Origin: a virus
DNA: 52,678 nt
Strand: one strand, 5' to 3'
IMG/VR virus record: IMGVR_UViG_3300034068_000495
Span: 1-52,678 of that record
In this document: in pieces, positions 40,669 to 48,705 of the stretch
Layout of the letters: the number at the start of each line of letters is the position of its first letter
Position numbering within the stretch: the stretch's first letter is position 1
Translations under genes and position numbers: made by a program
Notes under the pieces: model-generated
The model's input: only the letters and a program-made list of their open reading frames with translations
Database searches by the model: none
What the model was told of the DNA's origin: nothing

Positions 40669-41223
40669 TTAGTAAGCGGCGATGTTGGCAGTGTTCTGGT
40701 GCTCAGAAATCTGAACCAGAGCATTGACATACGTGTCGCCGAAGTTGTTGTCCGGACCGGGGACGATACCAATCAGGCGGAGGCCTGCGTTGGTGGCGGA
40801 AGATGCGACGTTCAGCGACTGCGACGACAGACCGGTGGTCGTGTTGCCGGCAGCGGCCGAGAAGTCGTACTGCTTGCCGACATCGGCAACAGCCAGAGCA
40901 GCGTTGCTCTGGATCTGGTACGTGATCGTCTGGTCGATGGTCACATACGTGACGATCTCAGTAGCCACGGTGCCCGTGGTCCACTTGTTGGAGATGCGGC
41001 GACGCTGGTCGCTGTCGGTCCATTCGACGCCCTGAAAGGTGCCGATGAACGCATCGCCAGCGGCGGCGACGACGATGGTTCCATCCGTCGGGTCGACTTT
41101 GACCGGCTGGTTCTGGAAGATGTTCGCGGCGTATCCCGAGGTGCAAGTCATCGCGAACGGGCGAACGGTGCCCGACGGATGGTTTACTGGGATAAGGCCG
41201 TAGGGGGATGCAGTGCTTGGCAT
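40669..41223 (-). CDS. Head decoration-like protein (184 aa)
   Basis: The product starts MPSTASPYGLIPVNHPSGTV and is beta-rich (IVVAAAGDAFIGTFQGVEWT, TEIVTYVTIDQTITYQIQSN), ending ISEHQNTANIAAY. It lies immediately upstream of the capsid gene. Proteins with the GLIPVNHPSG opening are found beside capsid genes in many phages, so a capsid decoration or minor head role is likely. Confidence 0.75.
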   Translation of the reverse strand: MPSTASPYGLIPVNHPSGTVRPFAMTCTSGYAANIFQNQPVKVDPTDGTIVVAAAGDAFIGTFQGVEWTDSDQRRRISNKWTTGTVATEIVTYVTIDQTITYQIQSNAALAVADVGKQYDFSAAAGNTTTGLSSQSLNVASSATNAGLRLIGIVPGPDNNFGDTYVNALVQISEHQNTANIAAY

Positions 41224-41258
41224 GTCCTATTTCCTTAAAAAGTTTATTGCGAGGTGCC

Positions 41259-41801
41259 TTAGCTGAAAGCTGCCAGCCTCGGCGCGGCTTGACGAAAATC
41301 ATCCATACCGTCCCCTTCAATGAGCCGACTGCCGGACTGCTCGGCCTGCGCGCGGATGCTATCCGCAACTTCGGCGAGCTTATCCTCTTCACGCAACGGA
41401 GCGTCGTAGTGAGCTTCCTTCATGAACCTCTGATAGAGGCTCTCGGGCAGCTTAAACGCGAGCATCTCGTTGACCGCGATCATACCGACGTATTCGCCGG
41501 TCTTGACCGAGGCATGAGCCATCCCGGGAACTTCTTCTGCCTTAACCGGCTCGTAACCGAGCTGGATGCGGCGATGAATTGGATCGCGCGGGTTGGTCGT
41601 GGTGAGCCAGCACACATGATATCCGGGTAGATCCGGTAGATCAGGAAGTGCGTCGTTAAATAGTTGAGCCCGGAACATCTCAAGTCGTTCGTCATCGCTG
41701 ACCTCGCGGCTTTCGGTGACCTGCCGGTCATCCATTCCACGAGAGCGCCGAGCAACACCCGGTTCCTTCTTCAAGCGGTCGTCCATACGATCATCATTCA
41801 T
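41259..41801 (-). CDS. Unknown protein (180 aa) in the head cluster
   Basis: A charged N-terminus (MNDDRMDDRLKKEPGVARRS) precedes a folded region with YHVCWLTTTNPRDPIHRRIQ, VKTGEYVGMIAVNEMLAFKL and YQRFMKEAHYDAPLREEDKL. The pattern recurs in phage proteins between scaffold and capsid genes. It could be an assembly factor; no family function is known. Confidence 0.7.
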   Translation of the reverse strand: MNDDRMDDRLKKEPGVARRSRGMDDRQVTESREVSDDERLEMFRAQLFNDALPDLPDLPGYHVCWLTTTNPRDPIHRRIQLGYEPVKAEEVPGMAHASVKTGEYVGMIAVNEMLAFKLPESLYQRFMKEAHYDAPLREEDKLAEVADSIRAQAEQSGSRLIEGDGMDDFRQAAPRLAAFS

Positions 41802-41815
41802 GTTGGCATACTCCT

Positions 41816-42745
41816 TTAGTTAGCCGAACCGTTTTTGTCGTAGGCCTGATACGCCTTGAGCATTTGGTTGCGACGTGAAACGTCGTCCCATATGCCCGCC
41901 TCGATCATAGCCTGCTTACGTTCGGGTGTCACGTAGATTTCTTTGCGGGTGGAAGTCGGTGCGTGTTCGCGCGTCTGGCCCTGCGGAGGGGCCTTGCGGC
42001 GCGGCGCGCCGGCAGCCGGCGCCTCGTCCGCAGAACCACCCACGCGGGACGCCACGCGGCGCGTCAGCTCTTCCCAATAGCTCCGCGTCGTCGGGTCGTA
42101 CCCGGCCGCCGTGAGGCTGTTGTCAATCGCCTTGGTGACGGCGCTGTCCTCGTCGCGGCCCGATGGATCGTACCACGGGTTGGCCGAGAGCCACTCCTTG
42201 GCGTAGTTCACCGTGCGCGGATCTGGACCCGGGTTGGCGTGCTGCTGGCGGGCCTGCTCGACCTGCTGCTTCTGCTGCCAGAGCAGCGCCGCCTCGCGCT
42301 GCGCCTCGTCGCGCAGACGCATGGCCGTGGCCACGTCGTCACCGTTGCCGGCCTCGACGGCGCGGGCGATGATGCCCTCGGCCTGCCGCACTTCCTGCTG
42401 CACCTGCTGGAACCGCTGGTCGATGGCGCTGACGTTGCTGGCCAGCGTGTTGCCCTCGATGGCGGCCACGCGTCGCGCCAGTTCACCGTTCTGCTGGCGC
42501 AGCATCTCCAGTTCGCGCTGCGCGCTTTCCTTGGCGCGCTTCTGGATTTCGCGACGCTTGACGCGACGCTTGCGGCTCTGGCTCTCGACCTCGTCGTCAG
42601 TGTCGTCCTGACTGGCCGCGAGGCGTTCATCGTCGCCGTCATCATCATCCTCGGCGTCGTCTGCCTCGGCCTCGACGGGCACCTCAACGGGCGGCGTGCC
42701 CTCGATGATCTCGAACTCGTCTTCAGTTTCTGGTGTGTCAGCCAT
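41816..42745 (-). CDS. Scaffolding protein candidate (309 aa)
   Basis: A very acidic N-terminus (residues 1-55, with VEAEADDAEDDDDGDDERL) is followed by a basic helix (SRKRRVKRREIQKRAKESAQ) and a long coiled coil (ELEMLRQQNGELARRVAAIE, FQQVQQEVRQAEGIIARAVE). The C-terminal part contains EWLSANPWYDPSGRDEDSAV and a last helical segment. Such acidic, coiled-coil proteins upstream of the capsid gene are typical scaffolds. Confidence 0.8.
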   Translation of the reverse strand: MADTPETEDEFEIIEGTPPVEVPVEAEADDAEDDDDGDDERLAASQDDTDDEVESQSRKRRVKRREIQKRAKESAQRELEMLRQQNGELARRVAAIEGNTLASNVSAIDQRFQQVQQEVRQAEGIIARAVEAGNGDDVATAMRLRDEAQREAALLWQQKQQVEQARQQHANPGPDPRTVNYAKEWLSANPWYDPSGRDEDSAVTKAIDNSLTAAGYDPTTRSYWEELTRRVASRVGGSADEAPAAGAPRRKAPPQGQTREHAPTSTRKEIYVTPERKQAMIEAGIWDDVSRRNQMLKAYQAYDKNGSAN

Positions 42746-42789
42746 GACCGGCTCCTTTCAGCCTTATAGCGGCGGTTGCCGCTAGATCG

Positions 42790-43221
42790 TTAAACAAACG
42801 CCTTCACCGTCAGCGGATCGCCCGGCACTGCGCCGAGCAAGTCGAGATCGTTGAACAGCACGAACAGCACTTCGTCTTCGTTGTTTGGACCGTGCTTAAC
42901 TGTCCACTTGTCGCCGCCGTATTTTGGCGTGCGAACGAAGTCACCCGGCGCGGCCCACGAACCTTCGGGCCACGCTTCCTGCGTGTTGCGGTTTTTAAAC
43001 GCGAGGCTGCCCACGGCGATGACCTTGGCCACCTGCGTGTTCCACTGCTCGGTGTCCCGAGCGTCCTGCGTCAGGATGATGCCGCCGGCCGTCTTGCGCT
43101 TGGCAGAGCGGATCTGCACCAGCACGCGGCTGCCGAACGGCACAAAGTTTGGGTCGACTGAGGGAAACGCCTCGTCGATGTTACTGTACGCAAATGATAC
43201 TTGGTTGATGATGTCTGACAT
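42790..43221 (-). CDS. GroES-like co-chaperonin (143 aa)
   Basis: The ATG at 43221 has GGAG upstream; an earlier in-frame start would overlap the preceding gene. The product carries VPFGSRVLVQIRSAKRKTAG followed by GIILTQDARDTEQW, matching GroES strand 1 and the mobile loop (ETKSAGGIVLTG in E. coli), then NTQVAKVIAVGSLAFKNR and a GDFVRTPKYGGD-type turn, and ends VLFVLFNDLDLLGAV. It is longer than cellular GroES. By analogy with T4 gp31 it would adapt host GroEL to fold the capsid protein, which fits its position beside the scaffold gene. Confidence 0.85.
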   Translation of the reverse strand: MSDIINQVSFAYSNIDEAFPSVDPNFVPFGSRVLVQIRSAKRKTAGGIILTQDARDTEQWNTQVAKVIAVGSLAFKNRNTQEAWPEGSWAAPGDFVRTPKYGGDKWTVKHGPNNEDEVLFVLFNDLDLLGAVPGDPLTVKAFV

Positions 43222-43243
43222 GGGTGCTCCATCCGTGTCGTTG

Positions 43244-43438
43244 TTATAGGTCAAAGCCTTTTCGCTCGTGCTCTTTGACCAGATCTATCAGCACGATCTT
43301 GGCGCGCTCGATGCCTGCGTACAGGCCGACAGCGCGTCCGAAGTCATATGCCTCTCGGCCCGAGGGTTGTTCCAGCGTCTCTCTAGCAAGCATGGCCTGC
43401 TCTTCCACCAGCCGCTGGAGCAGCATCTCGATCCTCAT
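43244..43438 (-). CDS. Small helical protein (64 aa)
   Basis: The ATG overlaps the end of the upstream 42-aa gene. The product is helical (MRIEMLLQRLVEEQAMLARE, EAYDFGRAVGLYAGIERAKI) and recalls small proteins found between portal and scaffold in other phages. Function unknown. Confidence 0.65.
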   Translation of the reverse strand: MRIEMLLQRLVEEQAMLARETLEQPSGREAYDFGRAVGLYAGIERAKIVLIDLVKEHERKGFDL

Positions 43439-43563
43439 GCAGGCGTCTTAGGCGACGTCGGCACCTTGGGCATGGTGCCCATGGCCATCTTCTTGTGCAT
43501 GGGGATGGCGTCTGCCGACACCTTGCCGCCCGGCGTCGCGCTCTTTGCGTTGTTCGTTGCCAC
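43435..43563 (-). CDS. Small protein with GTG start (42 aa)
   Basis: GGAGAAGAAC precedes a GTG at 43563. The product reads MATNNAKSATPGGKVSADAI, PMHKKMAMGTMPKVPTSPKT. It overlaps the next gene by ATGA (its last codons GCA TGA). It is Lys/Pro/Met-rich and seems unstructured. It is easily missed because of its size. Confidence 0.65.
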   Translation of the reverse strand: MATNNAKSATPGGKVSADAIPMHKKMAMGTMPKVPTSPKTPA

Positions 43564-43573
43564 GTTCTTCTCC

Positions 43574-46105
43574 TTATGGATTGGGGTTTATCCCGGTCCC
43601 TGTGCTGACCGCGATGCGTTCACCGGACATGATCTCAGCCTGTGCAAGCTGCATCGCCGTCTGGTTGTCCTGCTGGTTCATGGTCATGCGCGCGTTGAGT
43701 TCGGCCGCCTTGCGGGCGTCCTCGCGGTCCTGACGCATCGTCTCCAACTGCTGTTCGATCTGCAGCTTCTGCGCCTGCAGTTGCTGCTCGACCTGATCCT
43801 GCGCGGCCTGTGCCTGCATCTTCTGGCCCTCAAGCTGCATCTGGCCCTGCGTTTTCTGCGCGTCGGCCTGCATCTGCGCCTGATCACGCTGCGCCTGCGC
43901 CTGCAGTTTCTGCCCCTCAATGGCCGTGCGCGGATCCTGCGGCGGCTGCGGCGCGAACTGCTGCATCATCTCCATCGCCTGCGCGATGATCGGTGGCAGC
44001 GACGCGAAGATGTTGGCCGCCTCACCGACGACGCTCTGCGACGCCTCGGCCAGCATGCGGTCGAACGCGCGCCGGGCCTCGTGGTCCTTCAGCAGCTTCA
44101 TCTCCTCGCTGATGTCGACACCGGACGTCTCCTCGGCCAGATCCAACACCGTCGAGGCGTACCACAGGGCGACGTGCTCCTTGAGGTGCTGCAGGATCAC
44201 CGGCAGATACTGCGGCGCGATAAGCTGGCTGCCGCCCAGCGCCGGGCTGGTCATGTACGCCAAGTGCGTCTTGAGGTGCGCGATGTGGTCCTGCTCCGGG
44301 AACGCCACGACGGGCTTGCCCATGGTGGCCGTGACGTTCTCGTTGACCGCGTTCTGCTGCTTCGGCTCCAGCGGTGGTACAAGCAGCTCCTTGTAGTTCG
44401 GCACGCGGAGCGTCTCAAGCAGCCGCTCCTCGACCTTGCGCGCGTTGTACAGTTGCGGCACGGCGGCGGCGCGGGTCGACACGGCCTGCACCTGCGCGAA
44501 GCGTTGCGCCTCGCTGAAGATGGTCGGGTCGCTGACCGGCACCACGTCCTTGGGGCCTTGGAAATCGGCGCGCGTCGCCAGTTCCTCGCCGACCTCACGC
44601 TCGGTGTCGTCGTCGTCTAGGTACATGCCGTTGAGGCGGTGCAGGATGTCCAGCGTCTGCGCCATGGCGTTGTGCAGGCGGCCGTGGATGGCCGAGAAAA
44701 CGGTCATGCCCTCTTGGATCAGTGCCAGCGTCGTGCCGACAGGCGCGTTGGGGTTCTGGTCGGCGAGGTTGTCCATCGACGTGCGGACGACGCCCTTGCC
44801 GGCGTCGACCACGAAGCCCAGCAACTGGAACAGCGTCGGCGACGGCGGGTTGAATGGGATCGGCATGGCGATCTTGCGCACGTCATCGATGTTGATGCCG
44901 CCCTCGATCTCCTCGACTTGCGTCGGCTGGATGTTCAGCGACTGGCCGCCGCGCGTGCCACCCTTTAGCTTGAGCATCGTCGGCACGTTCTGGATGTGCG
45001 CGCTGTCCATGAGGGCGCGCAGTGCGCCCGTCGCGGCCGCGCTCAAGCCACCGATCATGTGCGGCAGGCCGATGGGGTACGCGCCGCGCCACGGGATGAA
45101 GGGCCACTCGACGAACCAAGCCAGTGGCTCGCGGCTCTCGTCTTCTTCGTCCCAGTTGCGGTAGATCGACAACACCTTGCCGCTCGACTTGTCGACGGTC
45201 AGGATGTACGGCGCGTTGCCGTCGCCCTCGACGTCGGCCACGGCGTGGATCTCGAACACGGTGCGCAGGCCGTCCTCGTTGTAGCTGGTGTCGCTGCGCC
45301 CCTCGATCTTGTCATTGGCCACGTCGACGATTGACCGCTCCGGCTCCATGCTCGGCGGCGTCAGCTCGACGTCGCGGTACATGCCGGATTTTACACGTTG
45401 TTCGTAGTCGAGCTGCGTCAGATACTGCACGTGCGTCTTGCGCTGCGCCGAGTTGAAATTGGTCGCGGCGAACGGCAGGTACATGTCGTCGATGGCGACA
45501 AACAGGAAATCCGGGCGGTTGCGCGCCTCGTCCCACGTGATCTTGAGGTACTGCGCACCGCCCAGTGGCACCTGCGTCAGCAACTGCTCCAGCTCGGAGC
45601 GGAACGTCTTGCTCTGCACCATGAGCTGCCAGTTTAGCATGCGCGTCTTGCGCTTGGCCTTCTGGAGCTTCTTCATGGTGACCTCACCCTCGATCAGGTC
45701 TTTGACCGGACCTTGGGGCGGGAGCAGCTCGCGGATGGCGCGCGACGCGAAGTCGATGCACGCCTCGGTCATCATCGGGTGCACGACCTTCGACGCGCCT
45801 TGGAACTGCGCGCCGCCGGGCGCGTCGTCACCGAGGCCGGTGCGGCGGATGCCCTCCTCGTACTGCTCGTCGCGCTTCTTGCGGGCTTCCTTGTCTTTGC
45901 TGATCAGGTCGAGGAAGCGCGCCGACAGCGTGCTGAGTTCGCCCTCCGGCATCTCCTCGGCGAGGTTCGCATAGAACGTACCTTCGCCCGGCGCGTCTTC
46001 CTCGCCGAGACGCACGATGGCGCCGCCGTCCTCGGTGTCCTCGACGTCGGATACCTCCTCGTCGATCTCCACGATCTCGCCTTCGGGCTGTTCGTCTTCG
46101 TCCAT
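43574..46105 (-). CDS. Portal protein (843 aa)
   Basis: An acidic N-terminus (about 50 residues) precedes a portal core with RFLDLISKDKEARKKRDEQY, GAQFQGASKVVHPMMTEACI, LLTQVPLGGAQYLKITWDEA, and WFVEWPFIPWRGAYPIGLPH. Near residues 430-500 the pattern GFVVDAGKGVVRTSMDNLAD and LALIQEGMTVFSAIHGRLHN follows. The last 150 residues are a Gln-rich coiled coil (MQADAQKTQGQMQLEGQKMQ), comparable to the P22 portal barrel. It lies directly after TerL as usual. Confidence 0.92.
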   Translation of the reverse strand: MDEDEQPEGEIVEIDEEVSDVEDTEDGGAIVRLGEEDAPGEGTFYANLAEEMPEGELSTLSARFLDLISKDKEARKKRDEQYEEGIRRTGLGDDAPGGAQFQGASKVVHPMMTEACIDFASRAIRELLPPQGPVKDLIEGEVTMKKLQKAKRKTRMLNWQLMVQSKTFRSELEQLLTQVPLGGAQYLKITWDEARNRPDFLFVAIDDMYLPFAATNFNSAQRKTHVQYLTQLDYEQRVKSGMYRDVELTPPSMEPERSIVDVANDKIEGRSDTSYNEDGLRTVFEIHAVADVEGDGNAPYILTVDKSSGKVLSIYRNWDEEDESREPLAWFVEWPFIPWRGAYPIGLPHMIGGLSAAATGALRALMDSAHIQNVPTMLKLKGGTRGGQSLNIQPTQVEEIEGGINIDDVRKIAMPIPFNPPSPTLFQLLGFVVDAGKGVVRTSMDNLADQNPNAPVGTTLALIQEGMTVFSAIHGRLHNAMAQTLDILHRLNGMYLDDDDTEREVGEELATRADFQGPKDVVPVSDPTIFSEAQRFAQVQAVSTRAAAVPQLYNARKVEERLLETLRVPNYKELLVPPLEPKQQNAVNENVTATMGKPVVAFPEQDHIAHLKTHLAYMTSPALGGSQLIAPQYLPVILQHLKEHVALWYASTVLDLAEETSGVDISEEMKLLKDHEARRAFDRMLAEASQSVVGEAANIFASLPPIIAQAMEMMQQFAPQPPQDPRTAIEGQKLQAQAQRDQAQMQADAQKTQGQMQLEGQKMQAQAAQDQVEQQLQAQKLQIEQQLETMRQDREDARKAAELNARMTMNQQDNQTAMQLAQAEIMSGERIAVSTGTGINPNP

Positions 46106-46116
46106 GGCTCAGTCCT

Positions 46117-47580
46117 TCAAACGGCGTATGGGTTCTGGAGGATCTTCGGTGGCGGCCTGTCGACATCCACTTTCTTGGTTTCTTTTACCACCGACACCAG
46201 TCTCTTGTCGATGCACAGCCGCACGCACTGCGTCATGGCGTCGACGTAGTCGTCGTGCTTGATGCTGTTGGGGCCGGTGAACGCGCAGAGCTGGGCCAGC
46301 ATCGGGTCGACCCACGTGCGCGGCCGGCCGGGGAACTTGTCGCTCTCGGGCAGCCAGACGCGCTTGCGGGCGAATATGTGGCTGACCATGTGCAGGCGGG
46401 CGAGCTTGTCCGCGCGGCCGGGGTTGTAGGCGTAGGCCTCGATGCCCTCGCGCTCCAGCATCTGGCGCAGGCTGATGCCCGAGCCCTTGTCCTCGATCAG
46501 ACACAGGTCCGGCTTGCGGCCCGACGTGATCGGCTTGGCACCGCCGAACATCGGCTTGATCAGGGCCACGTCTTGATCGTCACCGTAGCTGACGTTCAGC
46601 TCCTTCTTCACGCGCCTGATCAGGTCGGGCATGCCTATCTGCTCGGACCAACAGTCAAGCAGGATGAGCTGGCTCAGGCCGTCCTTGTCGTGGAAGCTGC
46701 CGATCACGACGCACGCCGTGCTGTCCGCGTCGCCCTTCTTCTTGTCGTAGGTCGCCTCGGTGAAGGCGGTGTCGAGCGACAGGATGATGTAGTCGAGGGT
46801 GGGCAGCGGCTTCTTGGCGGGCCAGAGCCGGAAGTCCGACCGCTTGACGATACCACCCTCCTCACTGGAAATCAGCTCACCGTACAGCTCTTGACGGCCA
46901 AGGAGCGTACCCTCGTATTGCTCGATCTGCTTGAAGAAGCTGTCGGGCAGGTTCGCCTTGTTGTCGAACGTCGAGCCGCGCACGATGATGCGCCCCTCTT
47001 GCGGCCCGCTGAGCTTGCGGATCAGGTCCTTCGGCTTAGGCGTCGTCGTCCACAGCACCTGCGGTTTGGCGCCAAGCCGCAGCCCAAGCATCAGCATGTC
47101 CCACGTCTCCGCGTCGTACTGCCACGCGGCCAGCTCGTCTCCCCAAGCACGTGTGTGCTGGGGCCCCCGCAAACGCTCAGGCTTTTCCGCAGTGAAGCCA
47201 CGGATCGTGGACACGCCGCCGGCGACGTTCTTGAGCTTGATGAACATGCCCGACTTGTTGTGCTCAATGAGCAGCTCGGGCGGCAGGACGGACAAAATTC
47301 CGCTCTCGCCCTCCATGCACGTTATGACTATGTCGCCGTAGGTGGGTGCTATGACGCAACTGTCGAAGCCCGACGGATCTTCGAACGCGGCGCGCGTGAT
47401 CCACTCGGCGCCCACTCTGGTCTTGCCGAAGCCTCTGCCGGCGAGGTAGCCACATTCGGTCCAGTCGCTCTTCTGGACGATCTGGTTCGGCCGCGCGGTC
47501 TCACGCCACCGGCGCTGCCAGTCGAGGTGTACACGCTGCTCGGGACTGAGCTGCGCCAACAGGGCGGCCGTGTTGGTCAC
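46117..47580 (-). CDS. terL: Terminase large subunit
   Basis: A GTG at 47580 overlaps the upstream stop. The ATPase has Walker A AGRGFGKTR (Lys53), Walker B-like RAWGDELAAW (Asp148, Glu149) and a coupling segment VLWTTTPKPKDL. The nuclease domain has LSLDTAF (Asp270), LIEDKGSG (Glu363, Asp364) and HDDYVDAMTQ (Asp443, Asp444, Asp447). At 487 residues it is normal length for phage TerL, the motor that pumps DNA into the prohead and cuts it. Confidence 0.96.
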   Translation of the reverse strand: MTNTAALLAQLSPEQRVHLDWQRRWRETARPNQIVQKSDWTECGYLAGRGFGKTRVGAEWITRAAFEDPSGFDSCVIAPTYGDIVITCMEGESGILSVLPPELLIEHNKSGMFIKLKNVAGGVSTIRGFTAEKPERLRGPQHTRAWGDELAAWQYDAETWDMLMLGLRLGAKPQVLWTTTPKPKDLIRKLSGPQEGRIIVRGSTFDNKANLPDSFFKQIEQYEGTLLGRQELYGELISSEEGGIVKRSDFRLWPAKKPLPTLDYIILSLDTAFTEATYDKKKGDADSTACVVIGSFHDKDGLSQLILLDCWSEQIGMPDLIRRVKKELNVSYGDDQDVALIKPMFGGAKPITSGRKPDLCLIEDKGSGISLRQMLEREGIEAYAYNPGRADKLARLHMVSHIFARKRVWLPESDKFPGRPRTWVDPMLAQLCAFTGPNSIKHDDYVDAMTQCVRLCIDKRLVSVVKETKKVDVDRPPPKILQNPYAV

Positions 47581-47771
47581 AGGGTCCGATACAAGTTGAG
47601 CGCGTCGCGAAGCTGCGCGTTCATCTCACGCATCTTGTCGTACCGGTCCGCCAGCAGGTCGCAGCGATGGCTCACGCTCGCTACGGTGCGCTCGGCGATT
47701 GCAGCGTCTGCCTCAAGTTGCGCGTTGCGCTGCTCGAGCTCGGCGATGCGTCGCCACGGGTTCCAGATCAC
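47577..47771 (-). CDS. Small coiled-coil protein between terminase genes (64 aa)
   Basis: The GTG start overlaps the TerS stop (GTGA), and its own stop overlaps the TerL GTG, so it is translationally coupled to both. The product is one long helix (RRIAELEQRNAQLEADAAIA, CDLLADRYDKMREMNAQLRD). It may bridge or regulate the terminase complex; this is inferred from its position only. Confidence 0.68.
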   Translation of the reverse strand: MIWNPWRRIAELEQRNAQLEADAAIAERTVASVSHRCDLLADRYDKMREMNAQLRDALNLYRTL

Positions 47772-48223
47772 TTGCCGTCCCTCGCACGCAACGCCTCAGA
47801 CAACGCGAGGGTGAGCGCGACGTTGTCGACGTTGCTGTCGATCTTGAGCGTCTCGCCCTCCTTGTTGCCGACGTCGACAGTCTGCTTGGGGCTGTATTTC
47901 TTAGGGTTCCAGCAGGCCAGCAGCTTCAGCCGCGTCTCGACCTGCGCACGCTTCCACTGCACGTGGCCCGGGTCGATCTTCCCGTCGACGCGCGCCGGCT
48001 CTGCATCGATCAGGGCGAGGGCATGATCCGCGATGGCGTCACCGCCAACCTCGCGCGCGGTCGCGTACGCGACTGCCAGCGCTTCGTCCGCCGCTACCCA
48101 CTTGCCCCAGTTGACCGGGTGAAACCCCAACTCACGGCCGAGCGCAGCCAACGTCTCACCCAGAGCGAGGCGCTCAAGGACTTCCGCTTCAAGTTTGGGG
48201 GTGCGCTTTGTCGGCGTGGGCAT
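47768..48223 (-). CDS. terS: Terminase small subunit candidate (151 aa)
   Basis: This is the first gene of the late cluster; GGAGCACGCAGAGT precedes its ATG. An N-terminal HTH-like part (EAEVLERLALGETLAALGRE, then HPVNWGKWVAADEALAVAYA) is followed by DAEPARVDGKIDPGHVQWKR and QVETRLKLLACWNPKKYSPK, the pattern of phage TerS proteins of the terminase_5/HTH type. It would recognise the packaging site. Confidence 0.85.
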   Translation of the reverse strand: MPTPTKRTPKLEAEVLERLALGETLAALGRELGFHPVNWGKWVAADEALAVAYATAREVGGDAIADHALALIDAEPARVDGKIDPGHVQWKRAQVETRLKLLACWNPKKYSPKQTVDVGNKEGETLKIDSNVDNVALTLALSEALRARDGK

Positions 48224-48386
48224 ACTCTGCGTGCTCCGCTAAGTGGCAGGACTACCAGACCCCCTAGATACGCTCGATCACCGCGCACCGCAACCCCAGC
48301 CTTTCCACGGGTGCAACGCAACGCACCACGGGAGCCTAAAAGTTTCAGCGCCACCCCCTGCAACGCAACGCGAAATCGCTGCAACG

Positions 48387-48438
48387 TGCAACGCGAGGGG
48401 GGCATAGACTACGTCTATAGCCCTCTCCCTGCGTTGCA
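48387..48438. repeat. Extended dyad around ATAGAC-TAC-GTCTAT
   Basis: TGCAACGC (48387-48394) and GCGTTGCA (48431-48438) are perfect inverted arms. Inside them GGGC and GCCC flank the perfect dyad ATAGAC, TAC, GTCTAT (48404-48418). It may be a cruciform, an operator pair or a terminator acting in both directions. Confidence 0.65.
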
Positions 48439-48584
48439 AGTAGCATTGCACCGCGCAACATCTGCTGCAACGTTGCCTCGCGTTGCACGTTGCAAACCCT
48501 AAAAATACCCAACATTTTCATATCATTAGCGATTTTTTACTCGTGTTGCAAAGCACCTTTTGCACCGCTCAAACCCGGCCCAAA

Positions 48585-48609
48585 TGCAACGCGAGACCCT
48601 CGCGTTGCA
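48585..48609. repeat. Perfect 11-bp inverted repeat, 3-base spacer
   Basis: TGCAACGCGAG, ACC, CTCGCGTTGCA. The outer half of each arm is the TGCAAC box repeated throughout the region, so it looks like a high-affinity dimer site for a DNA-binding protein. Confidence 0.75.
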
Positions 48610-48647
48610 CGCGTTGCAGCAACACGTAAAAAACTGCATATACCCTA

Positions 48648-48690
48648 TTGCAACCCATGCTTGCATGTGCGAGAAGGGCTCATCAGCAAC
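48648..48690 (+). promoter_or_regulatory. Repeated 43-base leader element, copy 3
   Basis: TTGCAA, 7 bases, TTGCATGTGCGAGAAGGG, then CTCATCAGCAAC, 15 bases before the ATG at 48706. GTAAAAAACTGCATATACCC lies just upstream and partly matches the sequence before copy 1; TATACC there could be a -10 element, which would place the element in the transcribed leader. Confidence 0.78.
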
Positions 48691-48705
48691 ACAGGAGACA
48701 CCGAC

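Larger units (their letters stand above)
48224..48705. promoter_or_regulatory. Divergent control region with TGCAAC/GTTGCA boxes, origin candidate
   Basis: This is the only gap longer than 300 bases. It lies between the late cluster (minus) and the right early genes (plus). At least 13 TGCAAC or GTTGCA boxes occur in it (48312, 48359, 48380, 48387, 48433, 48466, 48482, 48489, 48545, 48585, 48604, 48613, 48649). An AT-rich stretch at 48493-48540 has the look of an unwinding element. Two inverted repeats are listed separately. The right end contains leader copy 3. No convincing consensus sigma-70 promoter for the late genes was identified. Confidence 0.7.

Noticed and set aside
48541-48560. Sigma-70 promoter for the late cluster (minus-strand TTGCAA, 17 bases, TAATGA)
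   Set aside because: The spacing is right and TTGCAA is close to the -35 consensus, but the -10 match is poor and TTGCAA is the repeated box itself, so it is not listed as a promoter.
48490-48705. N-terminal extension of the 145-aa protein starting at 48490
   Set aside because: It would translate the box-rich control region and leader copy 3, and the ATG at 48706 has a strong GGAGACACCGAC site.
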